A stretch of DNA of 64,000 nucleotides. It comes from Cellulomonas marina (GTDB taxonomy: Bacteria > Actinomycetota > Actinomycetes > Actinomycetales > Cellulomonadaceae). Positions 56,318-64,000 of the stretch are shown here, in pieces; within the stretch, counting starts at the first letter, position 1; each line of letters begins with the position of its first letter. The notes under the pieces are model-generated. The model had not been told where the DNA came from and made no database searches. It saw only the letters and a program-made list of their open reading frames with translations. The position numbers and the translations under genes were made by a program. Location: NCBI RefSeq assembly GCF_900111925.1, contig NZ_FOKA01000011.1, positions 93,278-157,277 on the forward strand, given 5' to 3'.

Positions 56318-57001
56318 TCAGCCGGCGGCGTCCGCCAGCCGGTCGACCGCGTGCCCGGCGGCGACCGGCGGGACGTGCCCGTCCTCCACGGCGCGCACCA
56401 GCAGGTCCAGCTTGGTGCGGGCCGGGCGCCCGGCGGCGAGGTACTTGCGGCGCACGCGCTTGAGGTGCTCCTTCGCGGTCTCCTCGCTGACGCCCATGCG
56501 GCGCGCCACGGACTTCAGCGGGAGGCCGCCGGCGTAGAGCCGGACGGCCTCGAGCTCACGCGGCGTCAGCTGCGGCGCCCGCCGCCGCTCCCCGGGTTCG
56601 AGCACGGCCGCGAACGGCCCGCCCAGCCAGCGCTCACCCCGCGCCACGGCCCGCACGGCGGCGACGAGGGACTCCACGGGCTCGCCCTTGCCGACCACCC
56701 CGGCGGCCCCGGCGCGCAGGCACCGGGCGACGAGGGTCGGCCGCGGCTCCTGCGTGTGCAGCAGGACCCGCGCGCCCTGCTGCACGAGCGCCCCCACGGT
56801 CACCGCCGGGTCGACGCCGTCGCCGAGCTGCAGGTCCAGCACGACGACGTCCGGCGGCCGCGGCGCCGCGAGCAGCGCGTTCGGCGTGGACGTCAGGACG
56901 GTCCGCACCCCGGGCAGGCACGCCTCGAGGGCGGCCCGTACACCGAGGCGGACGGTGGGGTGGTCGTCGACGACGGCGACGCACGGCGCGGTGCTGGTCA
57001 T
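56318..57001 (-). CDS. NarL/LuxR-type response regulator, orphan
   Basis: A 227-residue two-domain regulator. The receiver domain has the acidic pair Asp12/Asp13 (VVDDHPTVRLGV), phospho-acceptor Asp56 (DVVVLDLQLGDG) and the Lys of VVGKGEP. The C-terminal LuxR-type HTH is LTPRELEAVRLYAGGLPLKS followed by VARRMGVSEETAKEHLKRV. No histidine kinase lies nearby, so its signal is unknown. ATG 57001. Isolated by a strong terminator at its 3' end and 155 bp of spacer at its 5' side. Confidence 0.9.
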   Translation of the reverse strand: MTSTAPCVAVVDDHPTVRLGVRAALEACLPGVRTVLTSTPNALLAAPRPPDVVVLDLQLGDGVDPAVTVGALVQQGARVLLHTQEPRPTLVARCLRAGAAGVVGKGEPVESLVAAVRAVARGERWLGGPFAAVLEPGERRRAPQLTPRELEAVRLYAGGLPLKSVARRMGVSEETAKEHLKRVRRKYLAAGRPARTKLDLLVRAVEDGHVPPVAAGHAVDRLADAAG

Positions 57002-57156
57002 GCGGGCAGCGTCCCAGCCGCCCGCGGCCGACACGCCGCCCGTGACCTGCGCGGGAACTCTTCGACGTCCCCCGTCCAGGGGATCCGGCTGCCGGATCGG
57101 GACCTCGGTCCCACCCGCGGCGGCGGCGAGGGACCGGAGGCCCGGCCCGGGCGGGC

Positions 57157-58983
57157 TCAAGCCGGCGTGAGAGCCGTCCGCAGGACGTCGAGCGGGAGGG
57201 CGCCGAGCGCGAGGGCGTCGTCGTGGAAGGCCCGCACGGCCACGGGGCGCCCGGCGGCCTGCGCGCGGGCGGCGTGCTCGTCGCGCAGCCCCCGCCAGAT
57301 CCGCGCGCCGATCGCGTAGGACGGCGCCTGCCCGGGCCAGCCGAGGTACCGCAGGTGCTCGAACCGCACGGTCGGCTCCTCCATCGCGAGGTTGTCGCGC
57401 AGGAACGCCCAGCCGGTCGCGGTGTCCCAGCGCCCGCCGCCCCAGCGGGCGGGCACGGGCAGGTCGAGGTGCGTGCCGATGTCGAACACCACGCGCGCCG
57501 CGCGCATCCGCCGGCTCTCGAGGAGGCCCAGGCGGTCGGCGGGGTCGTCGAGGAAGCCCATCTCCGCCATGAGGCTCTCGGCGTAGAGCGCCCAGCCCTC
57601 GCCGTGGCCGGAGACCCAGCACTGCATGCGGCGCCACGCGTTGAGGGACCGCTCCGCCACGGCGCGGCCGATCTGCAGGTGGTGGCCCGGGACGCCCTCG
57701 TGGTAGACGGTCGTGCGCTCGCGCCAGGGGTGGAAGGTCGTCACGCCCTCGGGCACGGACCACCACATGCGGCCCGGCCGGCTGAAGTCGTCGGACGGGG
57801 AGGTGTAGTAGATGCCGCCCGTCTGCGTGGGGGCGATGCGGCACTCGAGGGCGCGCAGCGGGGCCGGGATGGTGAAGTGCGTGCCGTCCAGGGCGTCGAC
57901 GGCGGCGTCGGACACCTCCTGCATCCAGCGCTGGAGGGCGTCGGTCCCCTGGAGCTGCCGCGCCTCGTCGGCCTGCAGGACGGCCATCGCGCGGGGCAGG
58001 TCGGCGCCGTCGCCCGCGATCCGCGCGGAGAGCGCGTCCTGCTCCGCGATGATCGCCTCGAGCTCGGCGACGCCCCAGGCGTAGGTCTCGTCGAGGTCGA
58101 CGGCGGCCCCCAGGAAGAAGCGCGACCAGACGGCGTAGCGGTCGCGGCCCACGGCGTCGGCCTCCGGGGCCTGCGGGGCGAGCTCGCTGCGCAGCGTCTC
58201 GGCGAGCCGTTCGTAGGCCGCGCGGGCACCCTCGCCCGCCTCCGCGACCTCCCGCGCGAGCGACTCCGGCACCCCGGGCGTCGCGGCGGCGCGGGCGGCG
58301 AGCTGGGTGAAGAAGGACCGCGGCGCGTCGGCCAGGACGTCGGACTGCGCGGCGACCTCGGCCACCTGGCGGGCAGCGGCGACACGGCCGCGGTCCGCGG
58401 CCAGCCGCAGCGACACCGCGTACCCCTCGAGCGCGGCGGGCAGCGCGCGCAGGCGCCGGGCGACGACGTCCCAGTCGTCGGCCGTGCCCGTCGGCATGAG
58501 GTCGAAGGCGTCGCGCGCCGACTGGGCCGGTGAGGCGATGTTGTTCAGCTCGGCGAGGTCCTCGTGCGCGTCGGCGAGCTCGAGGCCGACCCCCAGGCGC
58601 TCCCGCATCGCGGCGACGGTGACGACGTCCGTGGCGTCCAGCGCCCCGCCGCCGGCCTCCAGGGCGTCGAGGGCGGCGAGCGTGTCGCGCGCCGCCTGGG
58701 CGCGAGCCGCGTGGCCCTCCGGGCTCCAGTCCGTCATCAGCGCGTCGAAGCCCGTGGCGCCCATCGACGTCGCGGCGATGGGGTCGAGGCGGCAGGACGT
58801 CGCGAAGAAGGCGTCCGCCAGGGCGTCGACGGCGCTGGGCTCACGCCCACCGGTCGCGGCGCCGGTGGCGCCCGCGCTGGTGCTCGCGCCCGCGCTGGTG
58901 CTCGCGTCGGTGCTGGTGCTCGCGTCGGTGGTGGGGCTCGCGCTGGTGCTCGTCGGGCGGGGGGTCTGGGCGTCGCCGGTCAC
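57157..58983 (-). CDS. DUF885 family metallopeptidase-like protein
   Basis: A 608-residue DUF885 protein. The putative zinc site is TVYHEGVPGHHLQIGRA with HE and HH, followed by the conserved GEGWALYAESLMAEMGF and MRAARVVFDIGTHL. Family members are poorly characterised carboxypeptidase-like enzymes. The first 48 residues are a Thr/Ser/Ala/Asp-rich low-complexity tract encoded by 18-bp repeats, not seen as part of the fold. There is no signal peptide, so cytosolic. GTG 58983 is leaderless, TATGGT 6 nt upstream. Confidence 0.88.
   Translation of the reverse strand: MTGDAQTPRPTSTSASPTTDASTSTDASTSAGASTSAGATGAATGGREPSAVDALADAFFATSCRLDPIAATSMGATGFDALMTDWSPEGHAARAQAARDTLAALDALEAGGGALDATDVVTVAAMRERLGVGLELADAHEDLAELNNIASPAQSARDAFDLMPTGTADDWDVVARRLRALPAALEGYAVSLRLAADRGRVAAARQVAEVAAQSDVLADAPRSFFTQLAARAAATPGVPESLAREVAEAGEGARAAYERLAETLRSELAPQAPEADAVGRDRYAVWSRFFLGAAVDLDETYAWGVAELEAIIAEQDALSARIAGDGADLPRAMAVLQADEARQLQGTDALQRWMQEVSDAAVDALDGTHFTIPAPLRALECRIAPTQTGGIYYTSPSDDFSRPGRMWWSVPEGVTTFHPWRERTTVYHEGVPGHHLQIGRAVAERSLNAWRRMQCWVSGHGEGWALYAESLMAEMGFLDDPADRLGLLESRRMRAARVVFDIGTHLDLPVPARWGGGRWDTATGWAFLRDNLAMEEPTVRFEHLRYLGWPGQAPSYAIGARIWRGLRDEHAARAQAAGRPVAVRAFHDDALALGALPLDVLRTALTPA
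58866..58932. repeat. Short tandem repeats at the DUF885 N-terminus
   Basis: Imperfect 18-bp units encode Asp/Ala-Ser-Thr-Ser-Ala/Thr patterns (TDASTSTDASTSAGASTSAG). In-frame, so length variation would be tolerated. Confidence 0.75.
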
Positions 58984-58989
58984 CCCGGC

Positions 58990-58995
58990 ACCATA
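58990..58995 (-). promoter_or_regulatory. -10 box, leaderless DUF885 promoter
   Basis: TATGGT (minus strand) ends 6 nt before GTG 58983. Confidence 0.6.
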
Positions 58996-59007
58996 GGCGG
59001 GGCGGGG

Positions 59008-59280
59008 TCAGCCCCGCAGGCTCCAGCGCCACGCGTCGGCGCCGGCGGCGGGCGCGACCGTGCCACGGACCGAGCGCGCCCGGTCGCACCAGGCGCTCGG
59101 CGCCGGCCCGTCGTCGTGCCCGTGACCGGTCCCGCCCCCCGCGCCGGGCCCCGCGCCGGCCCCCGTGCCGGGTCCGGCCGCGGCGACGAGGCCGGCGACG
59201 AGCGCGGCGAGCTCGACGTCGTCGGGCTCTCCCCGCACGACCTGGACGTGCGGCGGCCGGTCGTCGGTCGGCGCGCTCAC
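59008..59280 (-). CDS. accE: Acyl-CoA carboxylase epsilon subunit
   Basis: A 90-residue accessory subunit stimulating the AccA-AccD carboxylase. It begins VQVVRGEPDDVELAALVAGL and ends APSAWCDRARSVRGTV then WRWSLRG, the two conserved blocks of actinobacterial AccE, separated by a Gly/Ala/His linker. GTG 59280 overlaps the preceding gene by 4 bp. Short size and the WxxR ending support the assignment. Confidence 0.9.
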   Translation of the reverse strand: MSAPTDDRPPHVQVVRGEPDDVELAALVAGLVAAAGPGTGAGAGPGAGGGTGHGHDDGPAPSAWCDRARSVRGTVAPAAGADAWRWSLRG

Positions 59281-59873
59281 AGGCCGTCCTCGCCCTCGTC
59301 GTCGGCGTCGTCGTCCTCGAAGGAGACGGGACCGCCGCGGGCGGTGCCCCACTCGCCGACCTCGAACCCGGCGACCTGCAGCCGCTCGACGATCTCCGCG
59401 CCGCCGGCGTCGACGAGGTCGAGCGCGGAGTCGAAGGTCCGGTCCGCCGGCGGCCGGCTCACGACGAAGCCGAGGTGGAACGTCTCGACGTCGGGGTCGA
59501 CCCCCAGCGCGTCCTCGTCGCCGTCGCCCTCGTCGTCCCACGCCATGCCGGTGAGGTCCGGGTGCACGCCGAGCGTGCCGTGCACGAGGTCGTACAGGCG
59601 CGCGTTCAGCCCGCCGACCTGCTGCTCGAGCGCGAGCACGCGCGGGTCGTCGTCGGCCTCGGTGGCGCCGAACTCCGAGCGCACGCCCACCGCCGTGTCG
59701 ACGTAGGTGTGCAGGGCGGCCGCGAGCTCGTCGACGAGGGCGTGCAGCGGGGCCGGGTCGACCCCGGTGAGCGGCGTCGTGCCGTGCGTCCGCTCGTCGT
59801 GGTCGTGGTCGTGGTCGTGGTCGTTGTCGTGGTCGTCGTGCCCGTCGGGGGACGGCAGGTCGTGCTCGGTGAT
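59277..59873 (-). CDS. His/Asp-rich protein between accD and accE, uncharacterised
   Basis: About 198 residues: a His/Asp run (about 12-30), a helical, probably coiled-coil segment ALVDELAAALHTYVDTAVGV continuing through RVLALEQQVGGLNARLYDLV, a WDDEGDGDEDA acidic part, a compact domain with RTFDSALDLVDAGGAEIVER and VAGFEVGEWGTA, and an acidic C-terminus. GTG 59690 is the only classical start, but the helix begins upstream and codon third positions stay G/C to about 59873; GGAG (59883-59880) sits 6 nt before ATC 59873, used here. It overlaps accE by GTGA. Function unknown; the position implies a link to acyl-CoA carboxylase. Confidence 0.7.
   Translation of the reverse strand: MTEHDLPSPDGHDDHDNDHDHDHDHDERTHGTTPLTGVDPAPLHALVDELAAALHTYVDTAVGVRSEFGATEADDDPRVLALEQQVGGLNARLYDLVHGTLGVHPDLTGMAWDDEGDGDEDALGVDPDVETFHLGFVVSRPPADRTFDSALDLVDAGGAEIVERLQVAGFEVGEWGTARGGPVSFEDDDADDEGEDGL
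59796..59840. repeat. GTGGTC repeat encoding a His-Asp run
   Basis: Repeated GTGGTC on the plus strand gives alternating Asp-His codons in the minus-strand gene, a potential metal-binding tract. Confidence 0.8.
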
Positions 59874-59950
59874 GATCGGCTCCGGGGGTCGTGTCGGGAT
59901 CGGGGGCGCGCCGGCCGTCCGCGGACGTCACCGGCGGCGCGGGGCGCGGC

Positions 59951-61567
59951 CTACAGGGGGATGTTGCCGTGCTTCTTGGGAGGCAGGGTGGCGCGCTTCG
60001 TGCGCAGCAGGCGCAGCGCGGAGGTGACGCGGGCGCGGGTCTCGGCGGGGGCGATGACGTCGTCGACGTAGCCGCGGTCGGCGGCGTCCCACGGGTTGAC
60101 GAGGGCGTCCTCGTACTCGGCGGTCAGGCGCGCGCGCTCGGCCTCCACGTCGCCGCCGGCATCGCCCACCTCCTTCAGCGCCGCGCGCTGGAGGATGTTG
60201 ACGGCGCCGCCGGCGCCCATGACCGCGATCTGCGCGGTCGGCCAGGCGAGGTTGACGTCGGCGCCGAGCTGCTTGGAGCCCATGACGATGTAGGCACCGC
60301 CGTAGGCCTTGCGCGTGATGACGGTGACGAGCGGGACGGTGGCCTCGGCGTAGGCGTAGATGAGCTTGGCACCGCGCCGGATGATGCCGTTCCACTCCTG
60401 GTCGGTGCCCGGGAGGAAGCCCGGGACGTCGACGAACGTGAGCACCGGGATGTTGAAGGCGTCGCACGTGCGCACGAACCGCGCGGCCTTCTCCGCCGCG
60501 TCGATGTCGAGCGTGCCGGCCATCTGCAGGGGCTGGTTGGCCACGACGCCGACGACGTGCCCCTCGACGTGCCCGAACCCGACGAGGACGTTGGGCGCGA
60601 ACAGCGGCTGTACCTCGAGCATCCCGTCGTCGAGCACCGTCTCCACCACGGCCCGCATGTCGTAGGGCTGGTTGTCCGAGTCGGGCACGAGCGTGTCGAG
60701 CGCGAGGTCCGCGTCCGTGGGCTCCAGCGGCGCCTCGTGCGGGTAGGACGGCGGGTCGGACAGGTTGTTGGCGGGCAGGTAGGCCAGCAGCGCCCGCGCG
60801 TAGTCGATGGCGTCGTCCTCGTCGGCGGCGAGGTAGTGGGCCACGCCGGAGCGGGTGTTGTGCGTCGTGGCGCCGCCCAGCTCCTCGAAGCCGACGTCCT
60901 CGCCCGTGACGGCGCGGATGACGTCCGGGCCGGTGATGAACATGTTGGACGTGCCGTCGGCCATGACGATGAAGTCCGTGAGGGCGGGGGAGTACACCGC
61001 GCCGCCGGCGGACGGGCCCAGGATGAGGCTGATCTGCGGGATGACGCCGGAGGCCGCGACGTTGCGGCGGAAGATCTCGGCGAACTGCGTCAGGCCGGCC
61101 ACGCCCTCCTGGATGCGCGCGCCGCCGCCGTCGCTGATGCCGACGAGCGGCACGCCCGTCCGCAGCGCCAGGTCCATGACCTTGGTGATCTTCTGGCCGT
61201 GCACCTCGCCGAGGCTGCCGCCGAAGACCGTGAAGTCCTGCGCGTAGACGCACACCGGCCGACCGTCGACCGTGCCGTGCCCGGCCACGACGCCGTCACC
61301 GGCGATCCGCTTGCGCTCGAGCCCGAAGTTCGTCGAGCGGTGCCGGACCAGCGCGTCGAGCTCGGTGAACGAGCCCGGGTCCAGCAGCTGCTCCACGCGC
61401 TCTCGGGCCGTCTTCTTGCCCCGGTCGTGCTGGCGCTCCCCGGCGGCGGTCTCGGCGTCGGCGGCCGCCCGGCGGCGCACGGCGAGCTCCTCCAGCCGGC
61501 CCGCCGTCGTGCGCGGGGCGGGGGCGTCGGGGCGCGCGGGGGCGGCCGCGTCCTCGGTCTGCGTCAT
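59951..61567 (-). CDS. accD: Acyl-CoA carboxylase beta subunit (carboxyltransferase)
   Basis: A 538-residue carboxyltransferase of AccD5/PccB type, moving carboxyl from biotin on AccA to acetyl- or propionyl-Co[61 protein letters not shown] (first oxyanion region) and [20 protein letters not shown] (second) are present, ending [17 protein letters not shown] 61567 has TAGCGT 7 nt upstream and no ribosome site. Divergent from birA, like Rv3280/Rv3279c. Confidence 0.95.
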   Translation of the reverse strand: MTQTEDAAAPARPDAPAPRTTAGRLEELAVRRRAAADAETAAGERQHDRGKKTARERVEQLLDPGSFTELDALVRHRSTNFGLERKRIAGDGVVAGHGTVDGRPVCVYAQDFTVFGGSLGEVHGQKITKVMDLALRTGVPLVGISDGGGARIQEGVAGLTQFAEIFRRNVAASGVIPQISLILGPSAGGAVYSPALTDFIVMADGTSNMFITGPDVIRAVTGEDVGFEELGGATTHNTRSGVAHYLAADEDDAIDYARALLAYLPANNLSDPPSYPHEAPLEPTDADLALDTLVPDSDNQPYDMRAVVETVLDDGMLEVQPLFAPNVLVGFGHVEGHVVGVVANQPLQMAGTLDIDAAEKAARFVRTCDAFNIPVLTFVDVPGFLPGTDQEWNGIIRRGAKLIYAYAEATVPLVTVITRKAYGGAYIVMGSKQLGADVNLAWPTAQIAVMGAGGAVNILQRAALKEVGDAGGDVEAERARLTAEYEDALVNPWDAADRGYVDDVIAPAETRARVTSALRLLRTKRATLPPKKHGNIPL

Positions 61568-61574
61568 CTGGCCC

Positions 61575-61580
61575 ACGCTA
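61575..61580 (-). promoter_or_regulatory. -10 box, leaderless accD promoter
   Basis: TAGCGT (minus strand) ends 7 nt before ATG 61567. Confidence 0.55.
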
Positions 61581-61661
61581 GACGCCCCCTCCGACGCCCG
61601 GCGTGCAGGGCGCGGACGCAGTTGGCGTGGCGTGCTGGTGGAAACCTCCAACCGCGCGGCG

Positions 61662-61667
61662 GATGAT
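61662..61667 (+). promoter_or_regulatory. Weak -10 box for birA
   Basis: GATGAT ends 7 nt before GTG 61675 and favours that start over ATG 61663 or 61666. Confidence 0.35.
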
Positions 61668-61674
61668 GCGGGAC

Positions 61675-62595
61675 GTGCGCGACGAGCAGGACAGCCCGGG
61701 GCCCGACGAGCGGTCGGAGGCCCTGACCGGGGAGGAGCGAGCCGGCGCGCGGTCGCCGCTGCGGGCGGACGTGCTGCGGGACCGGCTCCTCGCGCCGGCG
61801 GGCCCGCTGGCCCGGCTCGAGGTCGTGCCCCGTGCGGGCTCGACGAACGCGGAGCTCGTCGCGGCGGTGCGGCGGGACCCGGCGGCCTGGCCGGCGCCGG
61901 CGGTCCTCGTCGCCGACCACCAGGAGGCCGGGCGCGGGCGGGCGGGCCGCACGTGGACGACGCCGCCGCGCGCGGCGCTGACCGCCTCGGTGCTGCTGCG
62001 TCCGGGTGTGCCGGCCGTCCGGCGGGGGTGGGCGCCGCTCCTCGTCGGGCTGGCGGCGGTGCGCGCGCTGCGGGGGGCGGCCGGGGTGCCCGCGGCGCTG
62101 AAGTGGCCGAACGACCTGCTCCTGCCGGCGGCCGCCGGCGACGCGCGGGACCTCGACGGGTGGGGCAGGTGGCGCAAGGTGGGCGGCGTGCTGACCGAGG
62201 CGGTCGACGACGCGGTCGTCGCCGGGGTGGGGGTGAACGTCGACCAGGTGGCCGACGAGCTGCCGGTGCCGTGGGCGACGTCGCTCGCCGTGGCCGGGGC
62301 CCCGCACGCGGACCGTGAGGGGCTCCTCGTCGCGCTGGTCACCGCGCTGGGCGAGGTGGGGGAGCGGTGGCGCGACGCCGACGGGGACGCCGCGGCGGCC
62401 GGCCTCGCCGCGGAGGTCGCGGACACGTGCGCGACGCTCGGGCAGGACGTGCGGGTGGACGCGCCCGGTGGGATGGTCGTGGAGGGCCGCGCCGAGTCGC
62501 TCGGCGACGACGGGTCCTTGCTCGTCCGGGTGACGGGCGGTGAACTCCACCCGGTCCTGGCGGGTGATGTGGGTCACCTCCGCACGGGGTCGTGA
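61675..62595 (+). CDS. birA: Biotin--[acetyl-CoA-carboxylase] ligase
   Basis: A 306-residue biotin protein ligase. [38 protein letters not shown] (the GRGRxGRxW biotinyl-AMP loop), [13 protein letters not shown] and [10 protein letters not shown] are conserved. The C-terminal BPL domain is present, but no N-terminal HTH, so it does not act as the BioR/BirA repressor. It would biotinylate AccA. Start is uncertain among ATG 61663, ATG 61666 and GTG 61675; I favour GTG by the leaderless pattern. Divergent from accD. Confidence 0.92.
   Translation: MRDEQDSPGPDERSEALTGEERAGARSPLRADVLRDRLLAPAGPLARLEVVPRAGSTNAELVAAVRRDPAAWPAPAVLVADHQEAGRGRAGRTWTTPPRAALTASVLLRPGVPAVRRGWAPLLVGLAAVRALRGAAGVPAALKWPNDLLLPAAAGDARDLDGWGRWRKVGGVLTEAVDDAVVAGVGVNVDQVADELPVPWATSLAVAGAPHADREGLLVALVTALGEVGERWRDADGDAAAAGLAAEVADTCATLGQDVRVDAPGGMVVEGRAESLGDDGSLLVRVTGGELHPVLAGDVGHLRTGS
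62563..62578. promoter_or_regulatory. CRP/GlxR-like palindrome upstream of adenylate cyclase
   Basis: GGTGA-TGTGGG-TCACC has a perfect GTGA-N6-TCAC core (8 of 10 to the CRP consensus). Its centre is about 39.5 nt upstream of the cyclase start codon, which is also the predicted transcription start. It lies in the last codons of birA. Confidence 0.5.
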
Positions 62596-62597
62596 TC

Positions 62598-62603
62598 TAG
62601 TCT
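62598..62603 (+). promoter_or_regulatory. -10 box, leaderless cyclase promoter
   Basis: TAGTCT ends 6 nt before GTG 62610. Confidence 0.6.
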
Positions 62604-62609
62604 CGCCTC

Positions 62610-63812
62610 GTGTCCGTCGACCGTGGTGCTGACCCGCCCGCGCGCCGCGACCTCCCGGCACGCGCGCCGACGGACCGGGAGGGCACGGTGAGCCGGCTCG
62701 ACGACGTGCTCCTGGGCGGATCGCGGCGCTGGTCGGTGCACGCGCTCGCGGAGCACCTGGGGCAGGAGGTCGACGAGGTGCGGGCCTACTGGCGCACGCT
62801 CGGGCTCCCGCACCCCGACCCCGACGAGCCCCTGCTCACCGACGCCGACGCGGCCGCCATGGAACGCTCGACCGCCCTCGGCCGCGAGCACGGCCTGGCG
62901 CAGGAGACGGTGACCTCGCTGGTCAGGGCGCTGGGGCACACCTCGGACCGCTTGGCGCTGTGGCAGGTCGAGGCGCTCGTCGAGGACCTGTCGACCCGCC
63001 TCGAGCTCGACGACGTCAGCGCGCGGCTGCTCCTCATCGACCTGCTGCCGCAGCTCGTGCCGCTGCTGGAGGCGCAGCTCGTGCACTCCTACCGGCGTCA
63101 GCTGGCCGCGATCGCGGGGCGCTACGCCGCCGAGTTCGGCGAGGCGAACCGGCCCGGCGCCGACCCGCTGGCGCTGCCGCTGGCCCGCGGGGTCGGGTTC
63201 GCCGACATGGTGTCGTTCACGCGGCGGACCGCGGCGCTCGGACCGGTGGACCTGTCGGTGTTCGTGCAGCGGTTCGAGGCCGCGACGCGCGACGTCGTCG
63301 CCGCGGAGGGCGGGCGCGTGGTGAAGACCATCGGCGACGCGGTGCTCTTCGCCGCGGACGACCCCGAGACGGGCGCGCGTGTCGCCGTGGGGCTGGCGGA
63401 GGCGTTCGGGCTGGACCCCGGCACGCCTGTGGACGTCGCGACCGGGGCGGCGCACGCCGGGCGCCTGCCGAAGCTCGGCGCGGTGCGCGGGCTGCGGGGC
63501 CCGCGGGCGCCGCGCCACCTGCGTCCCGTGCCCGACGACGCCGAGCCCGCCCCCGACCTCACGCACACCCCCGTGCGCGTCGGGTTCGTGTGGGGGCGGG
63601 TGCTGTCGCGGTTCGGCGACGTCTTCGGGCCGAGCGTCAACCTCGCGGCGCGGCTCAGCGACGCGGCCGAGCCCGGCACCGTCCTGACCGACGCCGTGAC
63701 GGCTGCCGCGCTCGAGGGCCACCCCACGCTGCGGTGCGAGTCGCTGGGCACGCGCGAGCTGTCGGGGCTGGGGCCGGTGGAGGCGTTCCGGCTGCGGCGC
63801 GTGGGGGCGTAG
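62610..63812 (+). CDS. Class III adenylate cyclase with N-terminal regulatory domain
   Basis: A 400-residue cytosolic cAMP-forming enzyme. The N-terminal domain (about 25-185, all helical) resembles the regulatory domain of mycobacterial Rv1264-type cyclases. In the catalytic domain, Asp199 (GFADMVSFT) and Asp243 (KTIGDAVLF) bind metals, Lys239 is in the usual substrate position, and Asn344 and Arg348 (GPSVNLAARL) are the transition-state pair. A Pro/Arg-rich stretch of about 50 residues interrupts the catalytic domain before PVRVGFVWGRVLSRFGDVFG. GTG 62610, leaderless. It may control the CRP-like sites described in this window. Confidence 0.93.
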   Translation: MSVDRGADPPARRDLPARAPTDREGTVSRLDDVLLGGSRRWSVHALAEHLGQEVDEVRAYWRTLGLPHPDPDEPLLTDADAAAMERSTALGREHGLAQETVTSLVRALGHTSDRLALWQVEALVEDLSTRLELDDVSARLLLIDLLPQLVPLLEAQLVHSYRRQLAAIAGRYAAEFGEANRPGADPLALPLARGVGFADMVSFTRRTAALGPVDLSVFVQRFEAATRDVVAAEGGRVVKTIGDAVLFAADDPETGARVAVGLAEAFGLDPGTPVDVATGAAHAGRLPKLGAVRGLRGPRAPRHLRPVPDDAEPAPDLTHTPVRVGFVWGRVLSRFGDVFGPSVNLAARLSDAAEPGTVLTDAVTAAALEGHPTLRCESLGTRELSGLGPVEAFRLRRVGA

Positions 63813-64000
63813 CGCCGGACGTCGGTGCTGGTCAGCGGCTCGCGGCGGGCGTGTCGGTGGTCGGTGGTTGGCTTGCCGCATGCGGACGAGGGCGGGTGCG
63901 GCGGGGTCGGGGTCGACCTTGTTCGACGAGGGTGCGGGCGGGACCGGGCAGCGCAACCCGGCGGCCTCGACGACGTCGTCCACCTCGTCGTCCCAGCCGT

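Noticed and set aside
62574..63983. Minus-strand open frame from the right edge through the cyclase
   Set aside because: It is antisense to the cyclase with no family motif. The last 190 bp have coding-like third positions (a stretch with EAAGLRCPVPPAPSS), possibly the end of a gene outside the window, but there is no stop before the cyclase, so no gene is claimed.

Overview
The window is very GC-rich (roughly 75 %) and almost fully coding, with GTG starts, 4-bp GTGA stop/start overlaps and TANNNT -10 boxes 6-7 nt before start codons. Actinobacterial hallmark genes (TatB, SigE-RseA-HtrA, DUF3117, AccA/AccD/AccE, FolP2) point to a high-GC actinobacterium, most likely Micrococcales/Cellulomonadaceae. 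The species is an inference from protein style and gene order; no rRNA is present. No tRNA, rRNA, CRISPR array, transposase or phage gene was recognised.

1-20.8 kb resembles the mycobacterial Rv1177-Rv1224 neighbourhood: a VanW-type surface protein, a stand-alone SH3-like domain protein, ferredoxin fdxA with dapC, citrate synthase, the divergent dapD/dapE lysine genes, a LOG-family protein, folP2 coupled to a PIG-V type mannosyltransferase, DUF3117, leucyl aminopeptidase, an O-methyltransferase divergent from sigE-rseA-htrA, tatB, and trpS with a 2'-5' RNA ligase-like protein.

20.9-43.5 kb resembles Rv3303c-Rv3336c: YihY, the sdhCDAB operon (minus strand), manC, an M20 amidohydrolase, then a nucleoside uptake and salvage block: BMP lipoprotein, ABC ATPase, two permeases, cytidine deaminase, thymidine phosphorylase, a small acidic protein, adenosine deaminase, deoC, phosphohexomutase and purine nucleoside phosphorylase. 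LpdA-like dehydrogenase and an S66 LD-carboxypeptidase follow. The enzymes would import nucleosides, deaminate and phosphorolyse them, and send deoxyribose phosphate to acetaldehyde plus glyceraldehyde-3-phosphate.

43.6-48.2 kb is the accessory part: a PQQ-repeat membrane protein broken by a frameshift, a maleylpyruvate-isomerase-like protein, a lipoprotein, two unrecognised small genes and over 1 kb of sparse, repeat-bearing, lower-GC DNA. 48.2-52.0 kb is an EfeUOB iron uptake operon with an iron-box-like sequence upstream.

52.0-63.8 kb resembles the Rv3279c-Rv3285 lipid carboxylase region: NUDIX, biotin carboxylase (accA), Maf, VKOR, a LuxR-type response regulator, DUF885, accE, an uncharacterised His/Asp-rich protein coupled to accE, accD, birA, and a class III adenylate cyclase.

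The most interesting observations are regulatory or start-site signals. Three CRP/GlxR-like palindromes lie upstream of gltA, sdhCDAB and the adenylate cyclase, suggesting a cAMP loop around the TCA cycle. Two genes have as their best start an ATC codon behind a Shine-Dalgarno sequence. An 11-bp-period direct repeat precedes the nucleoside transporter, a 10-bp-arm palindrome lies just upstream of the adenosine deaminase -10 box, and about seventeen promoters look leaderless.
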